This document shows positions 1-9,988 of a stretch of DNA of 64,000 nucleotides, piece after piece. The stretch spans positions 29,686 through 93,685 of the forward strand of contig JAJFHQ010000005.1 in assembly GCA_021775525.1 (NCBI GenBank), given 5' to 3'. The DNA comes from Hyphomicrobiales bacterium (GTDB lineage: Bacteria > Pseudomonadota > Alphaproteobacteria > Rhizobiales > Methyloligellaceae). Positions within the stretch are counted from its first letter, which is position 1. Each line of letters starts with the position of its first letter. The position numbers and the translations under genes are program-made. Under the pieces are notes generated by a model. The model searched no databases. It was not told the DNA's origin and saw only the letters and a list, made by a program, of their open reading frames with translations.

Positions 1-2097
1 AACTTCCGAGAGCATCGAGTTGATGACCTCGTAATGCGCCTGGGTCGCGGCGATATGGTTGAGTGGAGTGAACTTTTCTTCAGTCTTCTGATCGTTCAGC
101 ACCGAATGACGCTGGGAGAACGTACCACGTTCACAATCCTGACCTGACAGGCGCACCCGGTAGCGCTCGCGCAGCAGCGTGCCAAAGGCCAGCGCCTCGG
201 CGAACGACCAGTCGATGGCCGTACCCTCCTCGATCATCTTGCGCCGGCTTTCCATGAACCGGTTGACGGTTCGGTGAATGTTGAACCCTTCGGGCACGCG
301 GGAAATGGCGACGCCGATCTCCTTGAGCCATTCGGTTTTTACACCTGTTTCACCGCGGCGTGCGCCTTCCTCGGCATGACCCAATCCTGACCATTGGCCA
401 TCCATCCAGTCCGCCTTGTTGGGCTTGTAGGAATCACCAATCCTGAATTCTTCTTCCAGCATACTCCTCATATCGGAGCGCATGGTTTCAAATTCATCGA
501 CCGTCAGAGAGCCTTCTTCAATCAGGCGGCTGGAATAAACATCAACTACAGTCGGGTGAGAGCGAATTTTTTGATACATCAACGGCTGGGTGAAGGATGG
601 CTCATCACCCTCATTGTGACCGTGACGCCGGTAGCAGAACATGTCGATAACGACCGGTTTGTGGAATTTCTGGCGGAACTCGGTTGCAACCTTGGCAACA
701 TGGACAACCGACTCCGGATCATCGCCATTCACATGGAAAATCGGCGCCTCGATCATCCGCGCCACATCCGAGGGATAGGGCGAGGAACGTGAATTGTGAG
801 GCGATGTCGTAAACCCGATCTGGTTGTTCACGATAAAATGTATCGAACCTCCAGTTCGATGACCGGCCAGACCCGACAGGCCGAAACATTCCGCGATGAT
901 ACCCTGGCCCGCAAAGGCCGCATCACCATGAAGAAGCAGTGGCATGACCTTGGTGCGCTCTTTGTCGCGCCTCTGGTCCTGTTTCGCGCGCACCTTGCCG
1001 AGCACTACCGGATCGACAATTTCCAGATGCGAGGGATTGGCCGTGAGCGAGAGATGGACATTGTTGCCGTCAAACTCACGGTCGGATGAAGCCCCGAGAT
1101 GATATTTTACGTCGCCCGAACCCTCCACGTCGTCCGGGTTGGCAGAGCCGCCCTTGAACTCGTTGAAGATGGCGCGGAACGGCTTGCCCATAACATTGGC
1201 GAGCACGTTCAGCCGGCCCCGGTGCGGCATTCCGAGTATGATCTCTTCCACGCCAAGCGAACCACCGCGCTTGATGATCTGTTCCAGCGCCGGGATTGCC
1301 CCCTCGCCGCCATCGAGACCAAAGCGCTTGGTGCCGGTATATTTGACATCGAGGAATTTCTCGAAGGCCTCAACCTCAACCAGCTTGGTAAGGATGGCTT
1401 TTTTGCCTTCAGGTGTGAACGCAATTTCCTTGTCCTTGCCCTCGATGCGCGCCTGGAGCCAGCCCTTCTGCTCGGGCGTCGAGATATGCATGAACTCGAC
1501 ACCGATCTTGGCGCAGTAGGTGCGCCTGAGGATTTCGATGATCTCCCGAATGGTGCCGAACTCAAGGCCGAGCACGTAATCGAGAAAAATCTTGCGGTCG
1601 TAGTCGCGCTCGGTGAAGCCGTAAGACGCCGGCTCCAGTTCCTGATGGGCTTCCTTCTTCTCCAGCCCCAGTGGATCGAGGTCCGCCGCCAGGTGTCCAC
1701 GCACCCGGTAAGAACGGATCAGCATGAGGGCACGCACTGAATCACGCGTTGCGGCAAGCGCCAGATCACTGGTGAGTTCAACCCCGAGAGTTTGCGCCCG
1801 GCCCTGGATGCGATTGCCCAGCTGCTGCTCAACCGGGCCCCAGTCCCCATCGAGTGCGCTCACCAGCTCGCCATTGTCAGGCACCGGCCAACCGGTGCTT
1901 TTCCACGACGGCCCTTCAGCCTCCTTCAGGACCTCTTCTTTGTTGTCCTTGAGGTCGCGGAAAAACGCCTGCCAGTCGCCGTCGACCGAGTCCGGATTGT
2001 TTTGATATTGAGCATAAAGCTCTTCGATATAGTCCGCGTTTGCACCATGCAGAAATGACGTGCGTGCCAACGCTTCATTCAGGTCTTGCCGTGCCAT
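1..2097 (-). CDS. sucA: 2-oxoglutarate dehydrogenase E1 component, 3'-truncated by window edge
   Basis: Thiamine-diphosphate dependent decarboxylase of the 2-oxoglutarate dehydrogenase complex, which turns 2-oxoglutarate into succinyl groups passed to E2. The ORF track misses it because it runs off the left edge. Reading the minus strand from ATG at 2097 gives 699 codons with no stop. It begins MARQDLNEALARTSFLHGAN, the typical alphaproteobacterial OdhA start, and contains the conserved stretches MPHRGRLNVLANVMGKPF, HGDAAFAGQG and FIVNNQIGFTT. A full-length protein is near 980-1000 residues, so about 300 C-terminal residues lie outside the window. It is the last visible gene of the mdh-sucC-sucD-sucA cluster, with an 85-bp gap after sucD. 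sucB and lpd would be expected beyond the edge. Confidence 0.97.
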   Translation of the reverse strand, partial: MARQDLNEALARTSFLHGANADYIEELYAQYQNNPDSVDGDWQAFFRDLKDNKEEVLKEAEGPSWKSTGWPVPDNGELVSALDGDWGPVEQQLGNRIQGRAQTLGVELTSDLALAATRDSVRALMLIRSYRVRGHLAADLDPLGLEKKEAHQELEPASYGFTERDYDRKIFLDYVLGLEFGTIREIIEILRRTYCAKIGVEFMHISTPEQKGWLQARIEGKDKEIAFTPEGKKAILTKLVEVEAFEKFLDVKYTGTKRFGLDGGEGAIPALEQIIKRGGSLGVEEIILGMPHRGRLNVLANVMGKPFRAIFNEFKGGSANPDDVEGSGDVKYHLGASSDREFDGNNVHLSLTANPSHLEIVDPVVLGKVRAKQDQRRDKERTKVMPLLLHGDAAFAGQGIIAECFGLSGLAGHRTGGSIHFIVNNQIGFTTSPHNSRSSPYPSDVARMIEAPIFHVNGDDPESVVHVAKVATEFRQKFHKPVVIDMFCYRRHGHNEGDEPSFTQPLMYQKIRSHPTVVDVYSSRLIEEGSLTVDEFETMRSDMRSMLEEEFRIGDSYKPNKADWMDGQWSGLGHAEEGARRGETGVKTEWLKEIGVAISRVPEGFNIHRTVNRFMESRRKMIEEGTAIDWSFAEALAFGTLLRERYRVRLSGQDCERGTFSQRHSVLNDQKTEEKFTPLNHIAATQAHYEVINSMLSEV

Positions 2098-2182
2098 GAG
2101 CTGATCCCGCCTTCAGGAGTGAAGCTTCACCCCTTCCCCCGTGCCGCATTTAACCGGCGAGATTCAATACGCGCCAGCCTAG

Positions 2183-3058
2183 TTAGCCATTTAATACATC
2201 CACGAGCGTAGTTCCAAGACCCGCTGGTGATTTAGATACTGCTATACCCGCTGAACGCATGGCGTCCATTTTATCTTCAGCACCGCCCTTGCCGCCCGAA
2301 ATGATAGCGCCAGCATGGCCCATGCGCCGTCCCGGAGGCGCTGTCACACCGGCGATAAAGCCAACCACGGGCTTTTTCACCTTCGATTGTTTCAAGAATT
2401 CAGCGGCCTCTTCCTCGGCCGATCCGCCAATTTCGCCGATCATGATGATCGATTGGGTTTTGTCGTCCCCGAGGAACAGATCTAGGCAGTCGATGAAGTT
2501 GGTGCCGTTCACGGGATCACCACCAATACCGATGCAGGTGGATTGCCCAAGGCCGGCGGCCGTCGTCTGCGCGACAGCTTCATAAGTGAGTGTGCCGGAG
2601 CGCGATACGATCCCCACCGATCCGGTTTTATGGATATGACCCGGCATAATGCCGATTTTGCATTCATCAGGTGTGATAATGCCGGGGCAGTTGGGCCCGA
2701 TTAGGCGTGAGTTGGACCCGGTAAGCGCGCGCTTCACCTTCACCATGTCGAGCACGGGGATGCCCTCGGTAATGCAGACGATAAGCGGCACTTCCGCATC
2801 GATCGCTTCCAGGATGGCATCTCCTGCGAAGGGCGGCGGCACGTAGATGGCGGAGGCACTGGCGCCTGTCGCCTCGACCGCCTGACCCACCGTGTCGAAC
2901 ACGGGCAGGCCAAGATGATCCGATCCGCCTTTGCCTGGCGTCACGCCGCCGACCATTTTCGTACCGTATGCAATCGCCTGCTCGGAATGGAAGGTGCCTT
3001 GGCTACCGGTGAAGCCCTGGCAGATGACTTTTGTATTCTTGTCTACGAGGACTGACAT
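2183..3058 (-). CDS. sucD: succinyl-CoA synthetase alpha subunit
   Basis: Alpha subunit of ADP/GDP-forming succinate-CoA ligase, making succinate and a nucleoside triphosphate from succinyl-CoA. It binds CoA and carries the phosphohistidine. It is 291 aa, the usual length. The N-terminal CoA-binding Rossmann part includes [20 protein letters not shown], and the catalytic histidine lies in [20 protein letters not shown] near residue 250. The ATG follows directly after the sucC stop codon with no spacer, so the subunits are translationally linked. sucA follows downstream on the same strand. Confidence 0.98.
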   Translation of the reverse strand: MSVLVDKNTKVICQGFTGSQGTFHSEQAIAYGTKMVGGVTPGKGGSDHLGLPVFDTVGQAVEATGASASAIYVPPPFAGDAILEAIDAEVPLIVCITEGIPVLDMVKVKRALTGSNSRLIGPNCPGIITPDECKIGIMPGHIHKTGSVGIVSRSGTLTYEAVAQTTAAGLGQSTCIGIGGDPVNGTNFIDCLDLFLGDDKTQSIIMIGEIGGSAEEEAAEFLKQSKVKKPVVGFIAGVTAPPGRRMGHAGAIISGGKGGAEDKMDAMRSAGIAVSKSPAGLGTTLVDVLNG

Positions 3059-4228
3059 CTACGCCGCCTCCTTCACTTGAGCGACAATCTTCTGCGCCGC
3101 GTCATCCAGATTGTCGGCCGAGACGATAGCGAGACCGGAGTCTTCGAGGATCTTCTTACCCATGTCCACGTTGGTGCCTTCCAGCCGCACGACCAGCGGC
3201 ACGGAGATATCCATCTCCTTAGCGGCAGCGACGATGCCCTCGGCGATGATATCGCAGCGCATGATGCCGCCGAAGATATTGACCAGAATGCCCTTCACAT
3301 TGTCGTCTGACAGTATGATCTGGAAGGCATTCATCACCTGCTCCTTGCTCGCGCCACCGCCTACATCCAGGAAGTTGGCGGGCGAGGAGCCGTAGAGATT
3401 GATGATGTCCATGGTGGCCATGGCGAGGCCTGCGCCGTTCACCATGCAGCCGATAGCGCCGTCGAGCTTGATGTAGTTGAGATCAAACTTCGAAGCCTCG
3501 ACCTCGGCCGGGTCTTCTTCCGACAGGTCGCGCAGCTCGACGATGTCCGGGTGCCGGTAAAGGGCATTGCCGTCGAAATTCATCTTGGCATCGAGGCAGA
3601 TGAGATCGCCCGCACCCGTCACCACAAGCGGATTGATCTCCAGCAGGCTGGCGTCCTTTTCCAGCAACATCTTGTAGAGCGTTCCTATGAGCTTCACGCA
3701 CTGCTTGATCGCGTCGCCCTTGAGACCGAGTGCAAAGGCAATCTTTCGGCCATGGAATCCTGAATAACCGCTCGCTGGATCGATGGTCATGGTGAGGATT
3801 TTCTCAGGCGTCTTGGCGGCCACTTCCTCGATGTCCATGCCGCCCTCTGTCGAGGCGATGAATGCGATGCGCGAGGTAGCGCGATCAATCAGCGCCGAGA
3901 GATAAAGCTCGCGGTCGATGTCGCAGCCTTCCTCAATGTAAACCCGGCCGACTTCCTTGCCCGCAGGGCCGGTCTGATGCGTGACGAGCGTCATGCCGAG
4001 TATGCGCTCCGCTTCGGATTTTACTTCGTCGATGGATTTGACCACCGTGACGCCGCCGCCCTTGCCGCGACCACCGGCATGGATTTGAGCCTTGACCACC
4101 CAGACGCTGCCACCAAGCTCTTCAGCAGCCTTGACTGCTTCGTCCGCCTTGAATGCAATGCCACCCCGAGGAACGGGTACGCCGAAGCCCTTCAGTACTG
4201 CCTTGGCCTGGTATTCATGGATATTCAT
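3059..4228 (-). CDS. sucC: succinyl-CoA synthetase beta subunit
   Basis: Nucleotide- and succinate-binding beta subunit of succinate-CoA ligase. It is 389 aa, full length. The start [20 protein letters not shown] is the standard ATP-grasp N-terminus. The glycine-rich nucleotide-binding stretch [13 protein letters not shown] follows near residue 50, and the C-terminal CoA-ligase domain includes [17 protein letters not shown]. It lies 31 bp after mdh and abuts sucD, consistent with a single mdh-sucCD-sucA transcript. Confidence 0.98.
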   Translation of the reverse strand: MNIHEYQAKAVLKGFGVPVPRGGIAFKADEAVKAAEELGGSVWVVKAQIHAGGRGKGGGVTVVKSIDEVKSEAERILGMTLVTHQTGPAGKEVGRVYIEEGCDIDRELYLSALIDRATSRIAFIASTEGGMDIEEVAAKTPEKILTMTIDPASGYSGFHGRKIAFALGLKGDAIKQCVKLIGTLYKMLLEKDASLLEINPLVVTGAGDLICLDAKMNFDGNALYRHPDIVELRDLSEEDPAEVEASKFDLNYIKLDGAIGCMVNGAGLAMATMDIINLYGSSPANFLDVGGGASKEQVMNAFQIILSDDNVKGILVNIFGGIMRCDIIAEGIVAAAKEMDISVPLVVRLEGTNVDMGKKILEDSGLAIVSADNLDDAAQKIVAQVKEAA

Positions 4229-4259
4229 TTACGTACCCCCCGCGTTCTGTGCCTGGGTG

Positions 4260-5234
<975 letters not shown>

Positions 5235-5358
5235 TTAACCAGAATTCACCCCCGCCAGGAGCGCTCCGCCGACTCTCAACTCGTGCTTGTGGTTAGCCCG
5301 AAACGCGGTGTCACGCAAGGTTGGCCTTAGAGGGCTTCATGGGCGCGAAAGATCGCGC

Positions 5359-5988
5359 CTATCCGGCCTTCTTCGCAACGATAAAGACGGCGATGCCTTT
5401 TTCAGGTTTCCATTGATGGTCAATCTCGAAACCGGCGCCAGTCAGACTGTCGACCAGGTTCTTAGTCGAGAGCACTCTGACCAGAGGCATAAGACCCACG
5501 AGCCTGCCCAGGGGCGCAACGAATCTGAACCAGCTCCATTTCATGCTGTCGCCGAGACACACAGTGCTTGAGATAAACAAGCCACCGGGTTTCAGCATCT
5601 TGTGCACCTTGGAGATGACGGCATCGCAATCTTCCACAAGATGCAGGATGCTGTGTCCCATCACGGCGTTGAAACTTTCAGGGTCCGGGTTGAAATCATC
5701 GATGGCCGTCTGGCTGAAAGTGACGTTCTTTACGCCACCTGCCTCAGCCTTTCCTCGCGCGATTTCGAGCATCTTCGCGGAAATATCGGTCGCCAGGATG
5801 TGCTTCACGTAAGGCGCGTGGGCTATCGCCGTTGACCCTGTCCCGCAGCCGAACTCCAGCACCTCCATATCGGGGCGGAAATAATCACGCGTTATCTCGA
5901 GCTTCTTCTGATAAGCCGCCTTGTCGCTGACGGGCCGCTTCGCATAACCTTCGGCGTGCTTGTCCCAGAATTTTGGCGATGCGCTCAT
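5359..5988 (-). CDS. class I SAM-dependent methyltransferase
   Basis: Small soluble SAM-dependent methyltransferase of unknown substrate. The Rossmann SAM-binding motif I is VLEFGCGTGSTAIAHAPY, followed by the acidic motif ATDISAKMLEIARGKA and GHSILHLVEDCDAVI. I choose the ATG at 5988 (209 aa, MSASPKFWDKHAEGYAKRPV) because GGAGG lies 5 nt upstream. The ORF track extends it to 6105, and an alternative ATG at 6018 also has an AAGGA site. A 7-bp perfect inverted repeat overlaps the stop codon but lacks a T run. It is upstream of mdh on the same strand, and the link to the TCA cluster is unclear. Confidence 0.88.
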   Translation of the reverse strand: MSASPKFWDKHAEGYAKRPVSDKAAYQKKLEITRDYFRPDMEVLEFGCGTGSTAIAHAPYVKHILATDISAKMLEIARGKAEAGGVKNVTFSQTAIDDFNPDPESFNAVMGHSILHLVEDCDAVISKVHKMLKPGGLFISSTVCLGDSMKWSWFRFVAPLGRLVGLMPLVRVLSTKNLVDSLTGAGFEIDHQWKPEKGIAVFIVAKKAG

Positions 5989-6046
5989 GCGGACCTCCGC
6001 CTGATCGAGTGATGTCATGGTCTTTAGATCCTTTACGAGAATGGTG

Positions 6047-6261
6047 TCAGATTGTCTTGTTGATGGTGTGGCGTGGAAAAAGAGCGAAGGCGACGATGGC
6101 GACAATCGCGCCAGCCATCAAATCGAAAATGGTGTCATTGAGCCCTCTCTGGTTTTGAAACAGGCCTGCGCGGTCGATCTCGAAATCAAACAACTCCCAC
6201 ATGGTTCCCTGGATAACGACGGTCCCGATGGGGCCGAATCGGGGTGGGCGGACTATTGTTC
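6047..6261 (-). pseudogene. remnant of a membrane protein C-terminus (DUF2238/YjdF-like)
   Basis: In the third minus-strand frame, overlapping the 3' end of the DUF2306 gene out of phase, there is a stop-free stretch from a TGA near 6262 to a TGA at 6047. It reads FGPIGTVVIQGTMWELFDFE, then a GLNDTIFDLMAG region, a hydrophobic segment and a charged tail. It looks like the C-terminal quarter of a multi-pass membrane protein, with a WE..F.....GLxDTxxDL pattern as in DUF2238. No start codon with a ribosome site is visible. The only ATG (6202) would give 51 aa. I infer a truncated, decaying gene. The family assignment is from memory of the motif. Confidence 0.45.
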
Positions 6262-6899
6262 ACGTTGGACTGGGTCGCTCGCCTCCGAATGATCCATTCG
6301 CCCACGGCAAGGTTAATTGCCCAGCCGGCACTCAAGAGCAGTGCACGGGACAGTTCGCCGGGTGTGCCGATGAGGAGAACCCATGGAATACCAACCAAAG
6401 CCTGCGTACCTGCGCCAACGCCAATTGCAAAACCACGTATCATCCAGGCGCGATGCCGTGTGATGTCACGCCGCCGGATGGCGGCAAACCCCAGCATGAT
6501 GAACAGGATCATCGCGAAGCCAACAACGAGCCGGATGCCATAGAGCAACTCGCCATCATGTTCGGCCGGCGGAAAGAAGTGAGACAGCCACAGGCCCGTA
6601 AACGCGGCAACGAGGCCGCACGGCACCAGAACCCGCCCGGCGGCACGATGCCATCCGGGCCTCCGGCGTCGCAAACCGGAGGAAAACTGGAAAGCGCCCA
6701 AGATGCAAAATACGCTGACGCTGACAATATGCAGGACCAGAGCTCCAGAGGGCGCTGCGAAAAACCGCGCACTGTCAGGCATGATATCCAAACCGCCCGA
6801 CAACTGGACTAGTCGTAGTGTCCCGCCGAGGACCGGAATAAAGCTGAGCGCGATCAGAGCAGTGGGCACGAGCCAATCGGCTCTGGTGGATGAGGACAT
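6186..6899 (-). CDS. DUF2306 family membrane protein
   Basis: Predicted inner-membrane protein of 237 aa with about six hydrophobic segments, beginning WLVPTALIALSFIPVLGGTL. The HRAAGRVLVPCGLVAAFTGL and RHRAWMIRGFAIGVGAGTQA stretches fit the DUF2306 family, whose function is unknown. The ATG is preceded by AAGGAG. The last about 25 residues (after RRRATQS) are proline/arginine rich and lie over a reading-frame remnant of another protein, so the natural C-terminus may have been altered. It is divergent from the LysR regulator at 6985 and is the obvious candidate target of that regulator. Confidence 0.75.
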   Translation of the reverse strand: MSSSTRADWLVPTALIALSFIPVLGGTLRLVQLSGGLDIMPDSARFFAAPSGALVLHIVSVSVFCILGAFQFSSGLRRRRPGWHRAAGRVLVPCGLVAAFTGLWLSHFFPPAEHDGELLYGIRLVVGFAMILFIMLGFAAIRRRDITRHRAWMIRGFAIGVGAGTQALVGIPWVLLIGTPGELSRALLLSAGWAINLAVGEWIIRRRATQSNVNNSPPTPIRPHRDRRYPGNHVGVV

Positions 6900-6984
6900 A
6901 GTCTCACTCCTTTCCGCGACTAGTTACACATGCGTAAATCAAATAGAAATTGCAGAAATATGTACTTATGATATGCAAATATGC
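6900..6984. promoter_or_regulatory. divergent promoter region between DUF2306 gene and LysR gene
   Basis: An 85-bp AT-rich intergenic stretch that must hold both promoters. It contains TTGCA (6950-6954) and TGCAA (6974-6978) as an inverted pair around an AT-rich core, a layout compatible with a LysR-type T-N11-A site. This is suggestive only. Confidence 0.35.
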
Positions 6985-7869
6985 ATGAATTGGCAGTCCG
7001 TCGCCTTCGACTGGAATCAGGCGCGGGCCTTCCTCGTCACAGCCGAGGAAGGCTCCCTTTCCGCAGCCGCGCGCACCCTTGGCCTCACGCAGCCAACCCT
7101 TGGCCGACAGGTCGCAGGACTTGAGGCGGAACTTGGCGTGACGCTTTTCGAACGGGTTGGACGATCCCTCTCCCTGACACAGTCGGGAGTGGAGCTGCTC
7201 GATCATTTCCGCTCCATGGGGGAGGCGGCCAGCCGGATATCGCTTGCCGCCTCTGGGCAATCACAGACCATTGAGGGTCAGGTGAGCATCACCGCGACCA
7301 ACATGATGGCCACCTTCCACCTGCCTGCCGTATTGCAACAGATACGGGAAACAGCACCAGGGATTGAGATTGAAATTATTGCCTCCAATGACGTGCGGGA
7401 TCTGACGCGGCGCGAGGCGGATATCGCAATCCGGCACGGGCGTCCCAAGCAACCCGATTTGATTGCCAAGCTCGTCCGGGAAACGTCCGGCAACCTTTAT
7501 GCCTCAAAGGAATATCTCGACAAGTTTGGCCGGCCCCAAACGCCGGACGAGTTGTCGGAAGCCGATTTCATTGGTTTCGATCATCCCGAGCGCTTTATTC
7601 CCATGTTGAGTACTTTTGGTCTGTCCCTGACAAGGGACAATTTCAAGCTCAACTCGACGAGCGGCACCGTGATGCGCGCATTGGTAATGCAGGGCCTTGG
7701 GGTCAGCGTCTTGATCAGGGAAGATGCGGAGCGCACACCCGGCATCGAACTCGCATTGCCCTCACTCGACCCGATCCCAATCCCGGTCTGGCTGGTGACG
7801 CACCGCGAGCTTCATACCAGCCGGCGCATCCGGCTGGTGTTCGACATGCTGGCGGAAGCTCTCTCGTGA
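6985..7869 (+). CDS. LysR family transcriptional regulator
   Basis: DNA-binding regulator with an N-terminal winged helix-turn-helix (FDWNQARAFLVTAEEGSLSA, then ARTLGLTQPTLGRQVAGLEA) and a C-terminal periplasmic-binding-like effector domain. From the ATG at 6985 it is 294 aa, normal for LysR. The track start at 6703 would overlap the divergent gene and is unlikely. ATG 6973 is also possible, and neither has a strong ribosome site. Its effector is unknown. The divergent DUF2306 gene is the likely target by the usual LysR arrangement. Confidence 0.9.
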   Translation: MNWQSVAFDWNQARAFLVTAEEGSLSAAARTLGLTQPTLGRQVAGLEAELGVTLFERVGRSLSLTQSGVELLDHFRSMGEAASRISLAASGQSQTIEGQVSITATNMMATFHLPAVLQQIRETAPGIEIEIIASNDVRDLTRREADIAIRHGRPKQPDLIAKLVRETSGNLYASKEYLDKFGRPQTPDELSEADFIGFDHPERFIPMLSTFGLSLTRDNFKLNSTSGTVMRALVMQGLGVSVLIREDAERTPGIELALPSLDPIPIPVWLVTHRELHTSRRIRLVFDMLAEALS

Positions 7870-7990
7870 ACTTTGATCATACTCGGAGATTCGTTGTTTA
7901 CGTGTCCGCCAGGCACCAATGCCGGACATCGGCGGGGAAAACCTCATTTTCAATCATTGATCTCTGAATAGTTGTATTGAGGTGTTACGT

Positions 7991-8506
7991 CTATTTTGGC
8001 CCGACGGGCATGTCATCCGGCCGGGTTTCACGCGCGGGCTTGATTCTTTTCGCAGTCAAATAATAGACACCGCAGGAATAAAGCTTCTGACCGTCAGGAC
8101 CTTTGTTAAATGACGACCCGCAGATCGGGGCGGGCGTGCGTTTCGTCACCTTGTCTTTCCATTTCACTGATGCCTTCCTGAACCTGAGTTCCGTTCCAAT
8201 ACAGGCTTCCTTGTATGTCGCTGCCGCCACGCCATTTGATCTGGACGCATAGAGCGTCTTGCACCGGTTGGCGACGGCTGCTTCCCAATGAACTTGAAGG
8301 GTCAGATCACCGAGACGCGGATAAGCCGACCGGCAGGCATTGGCGATCTGCTTTCTCTGTTGCTCGATACCCGCATATGGGCTGACATCGCCTGCCGGTG
8401 GTTGGCAAAGTTTTTCGAGATCGCTTTCCGCAAAGGCGGGTGCGGAATTGGCCCCAAGAGCAAGGCAGGCAACTCCCGTGATGATGTATGTGCGTATGGC
8501 GATCAT
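7991..8506 (-). CDS. hypothetical secreted protein with conserved cysteines
   Basis: About 171 aa from ATG 8506, chosen because AAGGGA lies 8 nt upstream and a clear signal peptide follows (MIAIRTYIITGVACLALGAN, cleavage near APAFA-ES). The track's longer start adds a charged leader in front of it. The mature part has cysteines at LEKLCQPP, IANACRSAYP, VANRCKTLY, KEACIGTE, APICGSS and YSCGVYYL, probably forming disulfides in the periplasm. I do not recognise the family. It converges with the LysR gene. Between them is an imperfect hairpin (TGTCC...GGACA near 7900) that might terminate both. Confidence 0.7.
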   Translation of the reverse strand: MIAIRTYIITGVACLALGANSAPAFAESDLEKLCQPPAGDVSPYAGIEQQRKQIANACRSAYPRLGDLTLQVHWEAAVANRCKTLYASRSNGVAAATYKEACIGTELRFRKASVKWKDKVTKRTPAPICGSSFNKGPDGQKLYSCGVYYLTAKRIKPARETRPDDMPVGPK

Positions 8507-8887
8507 GGTTGTTCCCTTGTTGTTGCGCAACGGAGAATGGTCTGGAGTTCTTGTCTTCTCCAAATTGCCAAAACCGGCAAGTCGGTAACCTATTTGCAGG
8601 TTGGGAGCTTGGTGTTTTTAGCCGCGCAACTATTGCGGCTCGATGATTGAGTCCGAACTCGCCAGTGTTTGAGTGCAATCCTAGCGGGTCTCATTCGGGA
8701 GCAGACTTCACATCCGCGTCATGGCGTATACGGAGAAATGGATTCACGCAGAATCTGTGACTTAGTTGTCAGGCATTCAGGATCATCAGGGAGGAGCGGT
8801 GACTGGAATGTCCGCTTTATCCCCGAAAGCGGAGATGGGTTGAGCTTTATTCAGATCTCAGAGTGGCAAAAAATACTTGTCGTCAGG
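8507..8887. other. 381-bp intergenic region without a recognisable gene
   Basis: No ORF here looks real; the track ORF at 8669 is mostly antisense to tcuB. Inverted repeats are present: TTGCC/GGCAA at 8566-8581, AGCCGC/GCGGCT at 8620-8640 and CCGCTTT/AAAGCGG at 8812-8832. The last lies 56 bp past the tcuB stop and could act as its 3' hairpin, but no T run follows. The promoter of the secreted orphan must lie near 8510-8580. Confidence 0.5.
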
Positions 8888-9988
8888 CTAATGATGAGAC
8901 TTCTGCTCAGCCGCATCCTGCACCAGCGCCAGAAACCGGTACACGCCATGTACCATTTTGCCGTAGGGAAGGGTCGCGAACAGGGCCAGCACGAAACCGA
9001 GATGCACGGCAAGCAGAGTTCCCATTGCAGAGGTTTCACGCAATACCATCAGCGCCAGCCCGGTAAAGCTGACAAGAAACAGCAGCATTAGAAAAGCCAC
9101 ATCCATACCCACCAGTTCACGGGCACGCGGCGCGGGGTCCGCGTCGATTTTCAATTTCATCAATCCTGCCGGGCCGATGAGCAATCCAATGCCGCCGACC
9201 GTTCCAAGCAATACCGGAAGGCTGGTGAATGAATACGGAGCAATCCATCCAAACCAGTGGTCATAGATGGTTGCCACCGAGGTGGCGGCGAAGCACAGCA
9301 TGAAACCGTAAAAGGTGAAGTGGTGGAACAGGCGACGCATACCTGAAAAACTTTCATCCGGGTAATTGCACCCGCCTCCAGCGCCACCGAGGTTTTTGAG
9401 TGTCAGCACATCCCACACACCACCAAGAATGGCACCAATTGATAGTCTGACGCCGGACGGCACAGCCGTCGAACGCCAGTAGCTTACACCGCCCATGATC
9501 ATCGAAAATACTGCGAACGCGAACACAAGCCCGAAGGGCCAGACCATCGCGGCGTAGGGGATGACCCGGTAGAAAGCGCCTTCACCGGTATGGCTGCCAA
9601 AAATGATACTCATATCCTGCATGCCGAACAGGAGCAAAAGAAGGAAGCCAAGCCCGAGCGCCATACCCAACGATACGACAACGCCATTTTTCCTGAACAG
9701 GGCGCCGAGAAATCCGGGCCATACAAAATCCGCGTAAGTTTCAGCCCTGAGCGTCGCTAAAGTCTGGGGGACATTGACTTCGAACTCATGCGGCGGGGCA
9801 TACTGGCAGGCATAATAACAGCCCTGGCAGCCATGGCAGAGATTGGCCAGGTAAGTGAGGTCGCCCTCGCCAAATGTTTTGCGCCGCTCCATGGCCGGGA
9901 ACACCGCGCAGAAGCCCTCGCAATAGCGGCAGGCATTGCAAATCGTCATCAAACGCTCTGCTTCTTTTATGGTGTCAACTAGTGGCAC
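8888..9988 (-). CDS. tcuB: tricarballylate utilization protein B (Fe-S membrane electron carrier)
   Basis: TcuB-like protein, thought to re-oxidise the flavin of TcuA and pass electrons to the membrane quinone pool. Two four-cysteine clusters are visible near the N-terminus, CNACRYCEGFC and CHGCQGCYYAC, each C-x2-C-x2-C-x3-C. They are followed by about six membrane segments with histidines suited to heme or quinone contact. I choose GTG at 9988 (366 aa), which overlaps the tcuA end by 14 nt; the track start at 10027 lies further inside tcuA. The overlap implies coupled translation with tcuA. Confidence 0.9.
   Translation of the reverse strand: MPLVDTIKEAERLMTICNACRYCEGFCAVFPAMERRKTFGEGDLTYLANLCHGCQGCYYACQYAPPHEFEVNVPQTLATLRAETYADFVWPGFLGALFRKNGVVVSLGMALGLGFLLLLLFGMQDMSIIFGSHTGEGAFYRVIPYAAMVWPFGLVFAFAVFSMIMGGVSYWRSTAVPSGVRLSIGAILGGVWDVLTLKNLGGAGGGCNYPDESFSGMRRLFHHFTFYGFMLCFAATSVATIYDHWFGWIAPYSFTSLPVLLGTVGGIGLLIGPAGLMKLKIDADPAPRARELVGMDVAFLMLLFLVSFTGLALMVLRETSAMGTLLAVHLGFVLALFATLPYGKMVHGVYRFLALVQDAAEQKSHH

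Noticed and set aside
5342-5359. Hairpin GGCGCGA/TCGCGCC as a terminator of the methyltransferase gene
   Set aside because: It overlaps the stop codon and is not followed by a T run on the minus strand.
8620-8640. AGCCGC/GCGGCT hairpin as terminator
   Set aside because: The T run lies on the wrong side of the stem for the plus strand and is an A run on the minus strand.
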